The notes under the pieces: generated by a model | Told to the model about the DNA's origin: nothing | The model's database searches: none | The model's input: the letters and a program-made list of their open reading frames with translations, nothing else | Shown here: positions 1 through 7,916 of the stretch, in pieces | How the letters are laid out: each line of letters starts with the position of its first letter | Position numbering within the stretch: the first letter of the stretch is position 1 | Source: Cellvibrio sp. KY-GH-1 | GTDB taxonomy: Bacteria; Pseudomonadota; Gammaproteobacteria; Pseudomonadales; Cellvibrionaceae | Length of the DNA stretch: 64,000 nucleotides | Reading direction: 5' to 3' | Assembly (NCBI RefSeq): GCF_008806975.1 | Contig: NZ_CP031728.1 | Coordinates: 1,612,001-1,676,000, forward strand | Program-made: the position numbers and the translations under genes

Positions 1-147
1 TGGCAGCAACTCCAGCACCAAATAGGCTATAGAACCCGCAACAGGCAATATCATTACCAGCCAAATCCAAGTGCGAGGACGCCCCGTCTTCAGAATATGA
101 ATCACCAGCGCAACCTGGATTAATAAGGATAAAACCACTATAGGCAT
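1..147 (-). CDS. Small membrane protein with PLDc_N-like N-terminus (3' part missing at window edge)
   Basis: The reading frame runs off the left edge; only the first 49 residues are visible. They start MPIVVLSLLIQVALVIHILK and make two hydrophobic helices separated by a short TGRPRTW loop, followed by LPVAGSIAYLVLELLP. This two-helix start resembles the phospholipase D N-terminal (PLDc_N) segment found at the head of some TPR-containing inner-membrane proteins of gammaproteobacteria. The ATG at 147 is preceded by a good AGGGAG ribosome binding site. The downstream part, which would decide the function, is outside the window, so only membrane localisation is supported. It is divergent from fnr. 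Confidence 0.6.
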   Translation of the reverse strand, partial: MPIVVLSLLIQVALVIHILKTGRPRTWIWLVMILPVAGSIAYLVLELLP

Positions 148-365
148 ATTATTGCTCCCTTTTTTGCTGTTTATTTTCCACGCAATCAGGCTAAAACTGC
201 GCTTCACACTGCCGCCTAAATGCCAGCGGCAAACTATAGTGCTTTCACCTATTCAGAGAAAGAGTAACTAATAACTATTTATACGTCAGGATAAGGGCAA
301 ACTTCGGCTTTACCCTACCCGGCAAAGCTGCAACAATCTCATCCGACACAACATTTATCCCTGCC

Positions 366-377
366 CGCGAATTCGCG
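366..377. promoter_or_regulatory. 12-bp perfect palindrome in the fnr leader
   Basis: CGCGAATTCGCG is a perfect palindrome ending 15 bases before the fnr ATG and just upstream of the presumed ribosome binding site (GAGG). No canonical FNR box (TTGAT-N4-ATCAA) is visible here. It could be an operator or simply chance; no regulator is assigned. Confidence 0.2.
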
Positions 378-392
378 TGAGGTTGTCACTTT

Positions 393-1151
393 ATGACAGT
401 TAACCAGTCAATCGTAAAATCCCAGGACTCCAGCTGCCCGCACGATAAACGCGTGAGCTGCGGCAATTGCCGACTCAACACCATATGCTTACCAATCAGT
501 TTGCATATTGATGACATAGATAAGCTCAACAACATAGTGCAGCGCGGCAAGCCATTGCAGCGCGGTGATTATTTGTATCGCGCCAACGATCCGTTTGATT
601 CAGTGTACGCCATTCGCTCTGGCGCGGTAAAAGCCATGACGCTAAGTGACAACGGCGAAGAACAGGTCACAGGATTTTATCTGCCGGGCGAAGTCGTGGG
701 TATGGATGGCATTGCCGACAATCGCTATACCAACTCCGTAATTGCGCTGGAAACAGCATCAGTCTGCGAAATTCCATTTAATCGTATGGAAGAACTCAGC
801 CTACAGATCCCCAATTTGCAGCGGCATTTTTTCCAGCTGATGAGCCGTGAAATTACCCAAGATCAGCAGATTATTACCCTGCTGAGCAAAAGCAGCGCCG
901 AAGAGCGTATTGCTGCATTACTGCTCAGCATTTCCAGCCGCAACAGCCGCCGCCAATTATCAGCCACTGCCTTTCGGTTGCCGATGTCGCGCACTGATAT
1001 CGGCAACTATTTAGGTTTAACCATAGAAACGGTCAGCCGTATTTTTACTCGCCTGCAAAAGCAGGAAGTTATCCATGTCGATAAAAAAGAAGTCGCAATC
1101 ACCAACATGGAACAACTGCGCAATATCGCCAATGGCGACACCGATTGCTAA
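393..1151 (+). CDS. fnr: Anr/FNR-type oxygen-sensing transcriptional regulator
   Basis: Global regulator of the CRP/FNR superfamily that binds a [4Fe-4S] cluster and activates anaerobic or micro-aerobic genes when oxygen is low. The 252-residue protein has the N-terminal cysteines C23, C26 and C32 plus C125 in the sensory domain, matching the four cluster ligands of E. coli FNR. A cyclic-nucleotide-binding-fold beta-roll spans about residues 40-140, followed by a dimerisation helix. The C-terminal winged helix contains TIETVSRIF, with the E-xx-SR recognition pattern that reads TTGAT half sites. In pseudomonads this protein is called Anr. It is followed 15 bases later by a DUF4202 gene on the same strand. 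Confidence 0.93.
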   Translation: MTVNQSIVKSQDSSCPHDKRVSCGNCRLNTICLPISLHIDDIDKLNNIVQRGKPLQRGDYLYRANDPFDSVYAIRSGAVKAMTLSDNGEEQVTGFYLPGEVVGMDGIADNRYTNSVIALETASVCEIPFNRMEELSLQIPNLQRHFFQLMSREITQDQQIITLLSKSSAEERIAALLLSISSRNSRRQLSATAFRLPMSRTDIGNYLGLTIETVSRIFTRLQKQEVIHVDKKEVAITNMEQLRNIANGDTDC

Positions 1152-1166
1152 TCCAGAGACCTCAAT

Positions 1167-1760
1167 ATGATTGATTTAACTCGCCTTAACTCCACTCTGG
1201 CGGCATTTGATGCTGCCAATCTGGAAGACCCTAATCTTGAACAGGTGGATGGACGTTCAGTTGCTAAAGAATGGATCTATGCCCAGCGCATGAGCGCCCA
1301 GCTGCATAAATTTTGCGAGGCGCCTTCAGAAGCATTGCAATTAGCAACGCGCAGTCAGCATATATGCCGATGGAAAATCCCCCGTAGCGACTACCCTATG
1401 GATCGTAGTGGTTACAAAAAGTGGCGTTTGGATTTGGCGCAGTTACACGGCGACATCGCCGGTGACATTATGGCGACACAGGGCTACGACGAAAATATGA
1501 TTGCGCGAGTAAAAGATCTACTCCTCAAGCGCAGTTTAAAACGCGATGACGAAGTACAAGCATTGGAAGACGTTGTGTGCCTGGTCTTTATCGAGTTTTA
1601 TCTGGAAGATTTTGCCAGCAAGCACGACGAAGAAAAGCTAATCGATATTATTCGCAAAACCTGGAACAAAATGTCCACCAAAGGCCATGAGGCCGCACTT
1701 CAACTGCCATTGTCTTCCGCCATGTTGGCGCTGGTCACCAAAGCACTGAGCCCAGATTAA
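1167..1760 (+). CDS. DUF4202 family protein
   Basis: A 197-residue soluble protein recognised as DUF4202 from the conserved central block around RSQHICRWKIPRSDYP followed by GYKKWR and the acidic stretch EALEDVVCLVFIEFYL-like near residue 130. The family is helical, with conserved His, Arg and Asp residues of the kind seen in HD-type metal enzymes, but its reaction is not established and I do not assign one. No signal peptide or membrane segment is present. It begins 15 bases after fnr, so the two may share a transcript. Confidence 0.8.
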   Translation: MIDLTRLNSTLAAFDAANLEDPNLEQVDGRSVAKEWIYAQRMSAQLHKFCEAPSEALQLATRSQHICRWKIPRSDYPMDRSGYKKWRLDLAQLHGDIAGDIMATQGYDENMIARVKDLLLKRSLKRDDEVQALEDVVCLVFIEFYLEDFASKHDEEKLIDIIRKTWNKMSTKGHEAALQLPLSSAMLALVTKALSPD

Positions 1761-1795
1761 GGTTTTATCAACCATCCCTATAAAAGGAACGCACC

Positions 1796-2173
1796 GTGTA
1801 CCTAGCCTTAAAACATTTGCACCTGACTTTTGTGACGCTCTCATTAATTTTCTTTGTATTGCGCGGCATTTGGTTGTTTCTCAACTCCAGCCTGCTCGCA
1901 AAAAAATGGGCGAAAATTTTACCGCACGTTATTAGCACCCTGCTACTTCTGAGCGGTGTTGTGCTAGCCGTACACTTGGGATTGTCACCCGGCAGCCAAC
2001 CTTGGTTGCTGGCAAAAATAATCGCTCTGGTCGTTTATATCGGTTTGGGAGTAGCAACGTTCAAGGTTTCCAACAGCAACCTCAGCAAAACCTTATGGGT
2101 TAGCGCCCTGGTCGTATTTGCCTATATGGTTAGCGTTGCTATCACTAAAAATCCGTTGGGATTTTTGGGATAA
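1796..2173 (+). CDS. SirB2 family inner-membrane protein
   Basis: A 125-residue polytopic membrane protein with four hydrophobic segments, starting YLALKHLHLTFVTLSLIFF and containing the early LRGIW motif typical of the SirB2 family. SirB2 proteins are small four-helix membrane proteins of unknown mechanism. The start is a GTG at 1796 preceded by AAAAGGAAC at proper spacing; no upstream ATG fits. It lies 35 bases after the DUF4202 gene and is followed by a strong hairpin, suggesting the end of the fnr-proximal transcription unit. Confidence 0.8.
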   Translation: MYLALKHLHLTFVTLSLIFFVLRGIWLFLNSSLLAKKWAKILPHVISTLLLLSGVVLAVHLGLSPGSQPWLLAKIIALVVYIGLGVATFKVSNSNLSKTLWVSALVVFAYMVSVAITKNPLGFLG

Positions 2174-2180
2174 CCTTCGC

Positions 2181-2203
2181 GCGGAGTGATAATGTCACTC
2201 CGC
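2181..2203 (+). terminator. Hairpin after the SirB2-like gene, possible terminator
   Basis: GCGGAGTGA and TCACTCCGC form a perfect 9-bp stem with a 5-base loop, 8 bases after the stop codon at 2173. The following bases (ATTCCCTCC) lack a clear U-tract, so termination efficiency is uncertain. Confidence 0.4.
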
Positions 2204-2377
2204 ATTCCCTCCATCTTTTCCGCACTATCGCTACTATCTAGCAAATAGATCCCTCGCCCCTCGGAACCCGGTGTCACTGTGTTAAGCGTATAAAAATGGT
2301 ACTGACACCATTGGTAGCAGTTTGCCTGCAAAGCAGAAACCAATGGCTATAATCAAGTTCAAGGTTATTTACAATGC

Positions 2378-2409
2378 TTGACGTATCTTTAAAAGTGATC
2401 TATATCACA
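2378..2409 (+). promoter_or_regulatory. Candidate promoter overlapped by a CRP/Vfr-like site
   Basis: TTGACG (2378-2383) and TATATC (2401-2406) are spaced 17 bases apart, a sigma-70-like arrangement. AGTGATCTATATCACA (2394-2409) matches the CRP consensus TGTGA-N6-TCACA at nearly every position and overlaps the -10 element. If bound, CRP here would repress rather than activate. The site lies about 47 bases before the ATG of the exported protein at 2456. Confidence 0.5.
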
Positions 2410-2455
2410 CACCAGTTGTTCACCTTTCACATAACTTTAATAACGGGCGAGCCCT

Positions 2456-2974
2456 ATGAAAAAAATATTATTGACCATCACCCTGTTAACACTTTCGCAA
2501 TTCAGCCTTGCGTGTGACGAAGCCTGCAAAAAGACCAAAGCGGAAACCGCCAATAACCTTAAGTTCGCCACTTACCTGACTGCCAAGTATTGTCAACAAA
2601 CCAGTAATGACTTTCTGATCCAAGGTAAAAAGAGCCTACAAACTTATCGCGAAAAGCAATTGCCGACTGCACATAGAGGCGGGGCAAAAAACATTAGAAA
2701 TTTCGTATTGCAGCGCAAAGACTGGTTGCTGGAGTGCGATAAATACCTGCAACTCACCGAGCAAGGTCGGGTATTTCGCGATAAAGAGAGTACCGACAAA
2801 ATTCTTGGCGCTATGACGGCAACCGCAGATGAATTGGAAAAAATTATGAAGCGCCCTAAAAATGATGCTGAAGTGCTCGATCTGATAACAGCACCAGCGG
2901 GGCAAAAGTTTGATGAACTCTTTAAATTAGTCGACGGTCACTATCTGGAACTGCAACGACGCGGGCTGCTCTAG
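2456..2974 (+). CDS. Exported protein of unknown function
   Basis: A 172-residue protein with a clear Sec signal peptide (MKKILLTITLLTLSQFSLAC) that probably cleaves near FSLA, leaving a mature protein starting CDEACKKTK. A lipoprotein reading is weaker because the residues before Cys fit a lipobox only loosely (SLAC). The mature part is helical and charged, with cysteines in CDEAC, AKYCQQ and LLECDK, so disulfides are possible in the periplasm. I do not recognise the family. It has its own candidate promoter and CRP-like site upstream and an intrinsic terminator downstream, so it is probably monocistronic. Confidence 0.7.
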   Translation: MKKILLTITLLTLSQFSLACDEACKKTKAETANNLKFATYLTAKYCQQTSNDFLIQGKKSLQTYREKQLPTAHRGGAKNIRNFVLQRKDWLLECDKYLQLTEQGRVFRDKESTDKILGAMTATADELEKIMKRPKNDAEVLDLITAPAGQKFDELFKLVDGHYLELQRRGLL

Positions 2975-2993
2975 ATCACTAATCGGCTGCGAT

Positions 2994-3022
2994 AAAAAAA
3001 CGGCGCATCGGGCGCCGCTTTT
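2994..3022. terminator. Bidirectional rho-independent terminator
   Basis: CGGCGC-ATCGG-GCGCCG (3001-3017) forms a 6-bp GC stem flanked by seven A on the left and CTTTTC on the right. It can end the rightward exported-protein gene and the leftward gene at 3053. Confidence 0.8.
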
Positions 3023-3039
3023 CATTTCCCAAGTAACTT

Positions 3040-3069
3040 AGGAGTTCTTTTTCTAGGAATTCTTTTTCA
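3040..3069. repeat. Tandem 15-bp near-duplication at the 3' end of a CDS
   Basis: AGGAGTTCTTTTTCT (3040-3054) is followed directly by AGGAATTCTTTTTCA (3055-3069), differing at two positions. The stop codon of the leftward gene (TAG, 3053-3055) straddles the junction. Confidence 0.6.
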
Positions 3070-3391
3070 GTGATAGCACAGAACGCTGTGGTTTATCCGG
3101 GCGATCAGCAAAACGCTTGGCCAACTCTTCTCTTGCTTTAATGGCTTCTGATTTGGCGTCCTGAGCCGGGCTTGATTGCCAGGACTTGGGCGTTGATCCC
3201 CCTGCTTTAGCCAGGAACTCCAACCCCGAGCGTAACAATCGCGCCTGGTCCACAAAGCTGATCCCCTCAGGAAACTTTCCGGGGTAAACCTCTGAAGGAT
3301 CTTTTGGATTGCCCTCAATACGAATGGTAAAACCACTGGCATGAGTTGCTGCGCCAGCGGCTACATCTGCTGTCCAATCTTCAAAATTCAT
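3053..3391 (-). CDS. Conserved hypothetical protein, 112 residues
   Basis: A small soluble protein beginning MNFEDWTADVAAGAATHASG. It contains IRIEGNPKDPSEVYPGKFP and ends in a basic helical tail (KAREELAKRFADRPDKPQRS). No signal peptide or known catalytic motif is visible. I chose the ATG at 3391 over an in-frame GTG three codons upstream because MNFEDW looks like the natural start and neither candidate has a strong Shine-Dalgarno. It lies 66 bases downstream of trhO on the same strand and may be co-transcribed. Its C-terminal residues are encoded in a 15-bp tandem duplication. Confidence 0.65.
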   Translation of the reverse strand: MNFEDWTADVAAGAATHASGFTIRIEGNPKDPSEVYPGKFPEGISFVDQARLLRSGLEFLAKAGGSTPKSWQSSPAQDAKSEAIKAREELAKRFADRPDKPQRSVLSLKKNS

Positions 3392-3457
3392 AGATACCAC
3401 TTACATCTCATCAATGAAGGCGACATTAAAACATATAGTAATTGTGTGACAAAATAG

Positions 3458-4480
3458 TTAAACACTATTTCCTGCAGAAACGGCTGCCATATTTGCTGCT
3501 TCCAGTGAAATTCGGCGCTGTTCTTCGCGTAGCTCACGCTTTTGTGCCGCGCGCAACTGGCGCTCAGGTGGGAGCGCACCTATATGAGTTTCATTGCGTT
3601 CTTTTGCCAACTCAATTTGTTTTTGTCGCTCAGCAAAACGAACTTTTTGATCATCTGAAAGCTTGTCGTAACAGCGCGGGCAGCAAACTCCCACCATGTA
3701 CAAGGGCGACAGCTTATCCTCTTCGGTAATGGGAAAACGGCAGCCATGACACTGATCGTAGATACCCTTTTGCAGTTTGTGATTTACCGCTACACGGTTG
3801 TCAAAAACAAAACACTCGCCCCGCCATAAGCTTTGCTCTTCCGGCACTTCCTCCAGATATTTAAGAATCCCACCTTCCAAGTGGTAAACCTCTTCAAACC
3901 CCTGTTCTTTCAAGTAAGCAGTCGATTTTTCGCAACGAATACCGCCCGTACAAAACATCGCCACCTTTTTATGTTTGGCAGGATCGAGGTTATCCGCCAC
4001 GTAGGCAGGAAATTCACGAAAGGTTTCAGTTTTCGGGTCGATCGCACGCTCAAAGGTACCTATTTCGTATTCATAAGAGTTTCGGGTATCAATAACTACC
4101 ACATCGGGGTCACTAATCAATGCATTCCAATTTTGTGGTTTAACGTAGGTCCCCACAATCTTCTGTGGATCTATGCCGCTAACCCCCATGGTTACAATCT
4201 CTTTTTTCAGTTTGACCTTCATCCGATAGAAAGGCTGCTCCTCATAAAAAGACTCTTTATAGCTGAGCCCCTCAAAGCGGCCATCTGCTTTAAGGAAGGC
4301 CACCAAACCATCAATCGCAGCACGGGAACCAGAAACAGTTCCATTAATACCTTCCTCGGCCAGCAACAGGGTTCCCTTTACCCCCAGCGAGTCACAAAAC
4401 TCTTTCAGGCGAGGAACAATTGTTTCGTAATCAGGTAATTTCACGAATTTATACAGCGCCGCAACAACAATTTGACTCAT
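3458..4480 (-). CDS. trhO: tRNA uridine 5-hydroxylase TrhO (rhodanese-domain, YceA/UPF0176)
   Basis: TrhO makes 5-hydroxyuridine at position 34 of a set of tRNAs using molecular oxygen, a step toward mo5U/cmo5U. The protein starts [15 protein letters not shown], has an N-terminal acylphosphatase-like domain ([15 protein letters not shown]), then a rhodanese domain with the active-site loop [10 protein letters not shown] around residue 180, and a C-terminal cysteine cluster (CHGCR, CCPRC) that may bind metal. The ATG at 4480 is preferred over a GTG three codons upstream because it gives the usual family N-terminus. About 340 residues, full length. Confidence 0.92.
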   Translation of the reverse strand: MSQIVVAALYKFVKLPDYETIVPRLKEFCDSLGVKGTLLLAEEGINGTVSGSRAAIDGLVAFLKADGRFEGLSYKESFYEEQPFYRMKVKLKKEIVTMGVSGIDPQKIVGTYVKPQNWNALISDPDVVVIDTRNSYEYEIGTFERAIDPKTETFREFPAYVADNLDPAKHKKVAMFCTGGIRCEKSTAYLKEQGFEEVYHLEGGILKYLEEVPEEQSLWRGECFVFDNRVAVNHKLQKGIYDQCHGCRFPITEEDKLSPLYMVGVCCPRCYDKLSDDQKVRFAERQKQIELAKERNETHIGALPPERQLRAAQKRELREEQRRISLEAANMAAVSAGNSV

Positions 4481-4572
4481 AAGGATCACTTAACCGGGTT
4501 AACACAAGATCGGACAATCGCCCTGTTTATCAAGGCGCGCATTATAGGCGTTTGTTTTTTGTACAACCACTA

Positions 4573-4899
4573 CTAATTTTGTTGGTCGTGCTTACTTCCG
4601 CCCAAGCACTGGGGAGAAAGCGGCACCTGGTTGTTCTCTAACCACTCCTCCGGACTAAAGGTATGCAAAGCCAATGCATGCACCCCAGACTTTAATTCCT
4701 CAGCCAAACAGGCATAAATTGCTTGATGACGCTGCACCTGACGCTTGCCTTCAAAGTGTGAAGAAACCAGTGTCACCTTGAAATGGGTTTCAGAACCAGG
4801 AGGCACGGAATGCATAAAGCTTTCATTAAGCACATCCAAATGGATTGGCTGGAAGCCTTGCGAAAGTTTGGTATGTATTTGATTTTCAACCGGATTCAT
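4573..4899 (-). CDS. bolA: BolA family protein
   Basis: BolA-type proteins bind monothiol glutaredoxins through shared iron-sulfur clusters and also act as DNA-binding regulators of envelope and motility genes. This 108-residue copy has the class II KH-like fold pattern: an N-terminal helix (NQIHTKLSQGF), then HFKVTLVSSHFEGKRQVQRH with the FxGxxxxxRHQ signature, then the helix ALHTFSPEEWL. The C-terminal tail is short and polar. It sits just upstream of trhO on the same strand, but 92 bases separate them, so independent promoters are possible. Confidence 0.9.
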   Translation of the reverse strand: MNPVENQIHTKLSQGFQPIHLDVLNESFMHSVPPGSETHFKVTLVSSHFEGKRQVQRHQAIYACLAEELKSGVHALALHTFSPEEWLENNQVPLSPQCLGGSKHDQQN

Positions 4900-5089
4900 A
4901 TCAGCAACCTCGGGTAGCGGGCACTTGGGATAGATGATGGCTATTTAGCCACAGCCATCCATGTAAAAAAACTGGCGGCATTTTAGCGGCAAAGATCTAC
5001 ACTGTGTTGACTTGGAACAAAGTAGATTCAAGTTAATGCAGCGCGATATAACCATAACAGTTCACCGGCGAGGACAAACAAGCAAAATC

Positions 5090-5290
5090 ATGAGCGACCA
5101 CAAGTTTTTTATCGACCGTCGTAAAGGCGCGGATCGCCGCCTGGATCGAGACCCTTGTAAAAACTTGCCGATGGATCTGTACCATCGCAAGCGCCGCAAA
5201 TCAGCTGAGCGCCGCAATCAGGAGCGCAGTCTGGCTGACGATTACCTAGCCTTCCTTGGCTCTCTGGACGCCAGTAATCAAAGGCATTAA
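5090..5290 (+). CDS. Small basic protein, unknown function
   Basis: A 66-residue highly basic protein starting MSDHKFFIDRRKGADRR and rich in Arg and Lys (RRLDRDPCKN, HRKRRKSAERR), ending in a less charged segment ADDYLAFLGSLD. The frame stays open upstream to a TTG at 5012, but the ATG at 5090 gives a plausible folded start with the DRRKGADRR block. That block recalls small proteins found beside signalling genes, without proving a role. No strong ribosome binding site is visible. It converges with dgkA with only 14 bases between the stops. Confidence 0.55.
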   Translation: MSDHKFFIDRRKGADRRLDRDPCKNLPMDLYHRKRRKSAERRNQERSLADDYLAFLGSLDASNQRH

Positions 5291-5304
5291 CGCAGGTTAA
5301 AAAT

Positions 5305-5676
5305 TTACCAAAAACGATTAAATGCCACGATTGACCATACAATTACTAACAGGGTCAAACTGACAAACACCAGCGCAGAACCTATATCTTTCGCGCGGCC
5401 GGAAAGCTCATGACGCTCGGAACCTGTGCGATCTACCACCGCTTCCACTGATGAGTTGGCTAACTCAGCCATCAATACCCAGAACACACTGCTAATTAAA
5501 AGTATGAGTTCAATATGGGTTTGTGCCAACCAAAAGGCGGTTGGAATCAGAATTACTGCTAAACCAACTTCCTGTCGAAAAGCAGCTTCATATTTCCAGC
5601 TTGCCGCGAACCCCTTCATCGAATAACCAAACGCATCTATCACCCGCGCAATACCGGTTTTACCTGGTTTACCCAT
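5305..5676 (-). CDS. dgkA: Diacylglycerol kinase DgkA
   Basis: Integral-membrane enzyme that phosphorylates diacylglycerol with ATP to phosphatidic acid, recycling the lipid left by membrane-derived oligosaccharide and lipopolysaccharide modification. The 123-residue length and three transmembrane segments match E. coli DgkA. The signature follows ELANSSVEAVVDR with the acidic catalytic residue, then a conserved HELSGRAKDIGSA stretch preceding the last helix. In the neighbouring rightward genes a PAP2 phosphatase carries out a chemically opposite step on phosphatidate-type lipids, which may be coincidence. Confidence 0.93.
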   Translation of the reverse strand: MGKPGKTGIARVIDAFGYSMKGFAASWKYEAAFRQEVGLAVILIPTAFWLAQTHIELILLISSVFWVLMAELANSSVEAVVDRTGSERHELSGRAKDIGSALVFVSLTLLVIVWSIVAFNRFW

Positions 5677-5815
5677 TCGCCTTCTCCAACTGTTGTCATT
5701 TCAGATTCATTGAGTGTTCACAGAATAGTCACATACCAATGTTAAAAAAGATCGAGCGATGTTGTTTTCCCACTCGCCCGGATTCCTGTGCAACCTAACT
5801 TAATGGCGGTGAATC

Positions 5816-6352
5816 ATGAACACATTTTTACAGCGCGTCCACCATTTGGACACACTTGCATTCTTGTGGGTGCATGTGACAAAAGGTTTTCAGTATCGTC
5901 GTTCCGTCAGATTTATTTCACATACCGGCGATGGCCCCGTTTATTTCTTGATTGCGCTAGCCCTGCTTTTGTTAGAACCCGTCGCAGGGGAAACATTTTT
6001 TTGGGTGGGCATTCTTGCGTACTTATTTGATGTAAGCCTCTACCTGTTACTGAAAAACCTGATTAAGCGCGATCGCCCTGCGGTAAAAATTACCAGCTAC
6101 CAAGCGTGGATTACTCCTTCCGATCAATTCAGCTTTCCTTCGGGTCATACGGCGGCAGCCTTCTTGTTTGCTTGTCTGATTTTGAATTTCTATCCGCTAT
6201 TTGCAATACCCGCCTTTATTTGGGCCAGCGCAGTTGGTGCCAGCCGGGTTTTATTAGGCGTGCACTACCCCACCGATTTGGTTGCTGGCGCCCTGTTGGG
6301 AAGTGCCTGTGCTTTTTGGGGAATTTACCTGCAGTCATTAATCAACATTTAA
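5816..6352 (+). CDS. PAP2-family membrane phosphatase
   Basis: Multi-pass phosphatase of the type 2 phosphatidic acid phosphatase family, acting on lipid phosphates or undecaprenyl pyrophosphate at the membrane. The three-part active site is complete: KNLIKRDRP, PSGHTAAAF with the catalytic His, and SRVLLGVHYPTD with the nucleophilic His. About five hydrophobic helices fill the 178 residues. The gene directly precedes a glycosyltransferase of the MJ1255/VC2487 type. The same pairing is known in Vibrio, which suggests a shared role in lipid-linked glycan or glycolipid metabolism. Confidence 0.87.
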   Translation: MNTFLQRVHHLDTLAFLWVHVTKGFQYRRSVRFISHTGDGPVYFLIALALLLLEPVAGETFFWVGILAYLFDVSLYLLLKNLIKRDRPAVKITSYQAWITPSDQFSFPSGHTAAAFLFACLILNFYPLFAIPAFIWASAVGASRVLLGVHYPTDLVAGALLGSACAFWGIYLQSLINI

Positions 6353-6393
6353 CAACAACTATTTCCACTTATTTTTATTACAGAGCTGATTGC

Positions 6394-7455
6394 ATGAAAA
6401 TATTGTACGGAGTTCAGGGGACGGGCAACGGCCATACAACACGCGCGCGTATTATGGCCAAAGCACTTGCTAACGCTGGCGCACAGGTTGATTGGGTATT
6501 TTCCGGCCGCGAGCGCGACAAGTTTTTTGATATGGAAGCCTTTGGAAATTTTCAATCCTACCGTGGACTTACCTTTGCAACACAAAGTGGAAAAGTACTT
6601 TTTTTAAAAACCGCGCTCAACTCAAACCTTACCCAGCTTTACCGGGACACACGTGACGTTAATGTTGAAGGGTATGATTTTATAATTAATGACTTTGAAC
6701 CAGTCTCAGCTTGGGCCGCTAAACGTGCAGGCAAAAAAGTGATTGGCATTTCCCATCAAAATGCCTTTTTTTACGATATCCCCAAAGCTGACAGCAACAT
6801 ATTCACTAACTGGTTTATGCATAATTTTGCTCCGGTAACCATGCCCATTGGCTTGCATTGGCATCACTTCAACCAGCCCATATTGCCGCCAATGGTTGAG
6901 CAGGCTAACCACCTGAATTACTCCACCCCCAAACACTATCTTGTTTATCTTCCCTTTGCCGGGGTGGATGACATAGTGCCGCAATTACGCGAATTTCCTG
7001 AATATGACTTCTTCGTTTACCAACCTGTTCCGGCTGCTTATGACGAGGGACATATTCATGTGCGCCCTTTTTCGCGTGAAGGCTTTCAAGCAGACTTGCA
7101 TCGTTGTGAAGGGGTTATTTGCAGCGCCGGTTTTGAGTTACCCAGTGAAGCCATTCACTTGGGCAAAAAAATATTAGTGCAACCTGTCGCCGGTCAAATG
7201 GAGCAAAAATCCAACGCACTCGCGCTGGAAAAATTAGGTTACGGACAAGTTGCCAAGCATTTTGATGTGGAAACACTGGGGAAATGGTTGCCATTAAAAG
7301 CACCTACGAAAGCGCGCGATTATCCTGATGTCGCCAAAGCATTGGTTAACTGGTTGCTGCAAGGTGGCGGTGAAGATATTCGCATGTTACAGCAACAGCT
7401 TTGGCAGGAAACCATTGAGGTAGAGAATTCGGAGAATCGTTTGTTTGCCAAATAA
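6394..7455 (+). CDS. MJ1255/VC2487 family glycosyltransferase
   Basis: A 353-residue GT-B-fold glycosyltransferase. The N-terminus MKILYGVQGTGNGHTTRARI carries the glycine-rich loop with a His, as in UDP-glucuronosyltransferase and MurG-like enzymes. The C-terminal donor-binding half has ICSAGFELPSEAIHLGKK and the VQPVAGQMEQ loop typical of this family. I start at ATG 6394; the frame is open further upstream only because it overlaps the PAP2 gene in another frame. The stop of the PAP2 gene is 41 bases before this start, so the two are probably one operon. The acceptor is not known. Confidence 0.85.
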   Translation: MKILYGVQGTGNGHTTRARIMAKALANAGAQVDWVFSGRERDKFFDMEAFGNFQSYRGLTFATQSGKVLFLKTALNSNLTQLYRDTRDVNVEGYDFIINDFEPVSAWAAKRAGKKVIGISHQNAFFYDIPKADSNIFTNWFMHNFAPVTMPIGLHWHHFNQPILPPMVEQANHLNYSTPKHYLVYLPFAGVDDIVPQLREFPEYDFFVYQPVPAAYDEGHIHVRPFSREGFQADLHRCEGVICSAGFELPSEAIHLGKKILVQPVAGQMEQKSNALALEKLGYGQVAKHFDVETLGKWLPLKAPTKARDYPDVAKALVNWLLQGGGEDIRMLQQQLWQETIEVENSENRLFAK

Positions 7456-7498
7456 CGATTGCAATATAAAACCCCGGAATCAGCAGTTTTAAAAGGAT

Positions 7499-7915
7499 TT
7501 AATCGAAAGAAACTTTTTGCCGTGCCGCTTTGATCGCACCGCGCTGACTTTTTCCGTCCATACGCCGTTGCTTGGAGGAAAACGTTGGCTTGGTTGCACG
7601 GCGAGCTTTTTCTACTTTGATCGCACCGAGCACAATCTCTTGCAGGCGCATTAACGCATCTTCGCGATTTTGTTCCTGAGTGCGAAAGCGTTGAGCCTTG
7701 ATAATCAGCACACCTTCATTGGAAATACGGTTATCACCCAGCGCCAATAAACGGGTTTTACAAAAATCATTTAACGACGAATTGGGGATATCAAAACGCA
7801 AATGTATCGCACTAGACACCTTGTTGACATTCTGCCCACCCGCGCCTTGGGCGCGCATGGCAGTCAATTCAATTTCGCGCAAGGGAATCGCGAGGTGAGC
7901 ATTAATGCGCAGCAT
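7499..7915 (-). CDS. arfB: Alternative ribosome-rescue factor ArfB (peptidyl-tRNA hydrolase YaeJ)
   Basis: ArfB enters stalled ribosomes without an A-site codon and hydrolyses peptidyl-tRNA. The 138-residue protein has the catalytic GGQ in RAQGAGGQNVNKV near residue 25 and a basic C-terminal tail (KPTFSSKQRR...KSQRG) that inserts in the mRNA entry channel. I start at ATG 7915 (MLRINAHLAIP), which gives the family N-terminus; the frame extends 17 codons upstream into rseC. The start is one base after the rseC stop (7917-7919), so translation is probably coupled. Confidence 0.9.
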   Translation of the reverse strand: MLRINAHLAIPLREIELTAMRAQGAGGQNVNKVSSAIHLRFDIPNSSLNDFCKTRLLALGDNRISNEGVLIIKAQRFRTQEQNREDALMRLQEIVLGAIKVEKARRATKPTFSSKQRRMDGKSQRGAIKAARQKVSFD

Positions 7916-7916
7916 G

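Noticed and set aside
6106..6393. Upstream open extension of the glycosyltransferase frame
   Set aside because: It overlaps the PAP2 gene in another frame, and MKILYGVQGTGNGHT is the clear family start.
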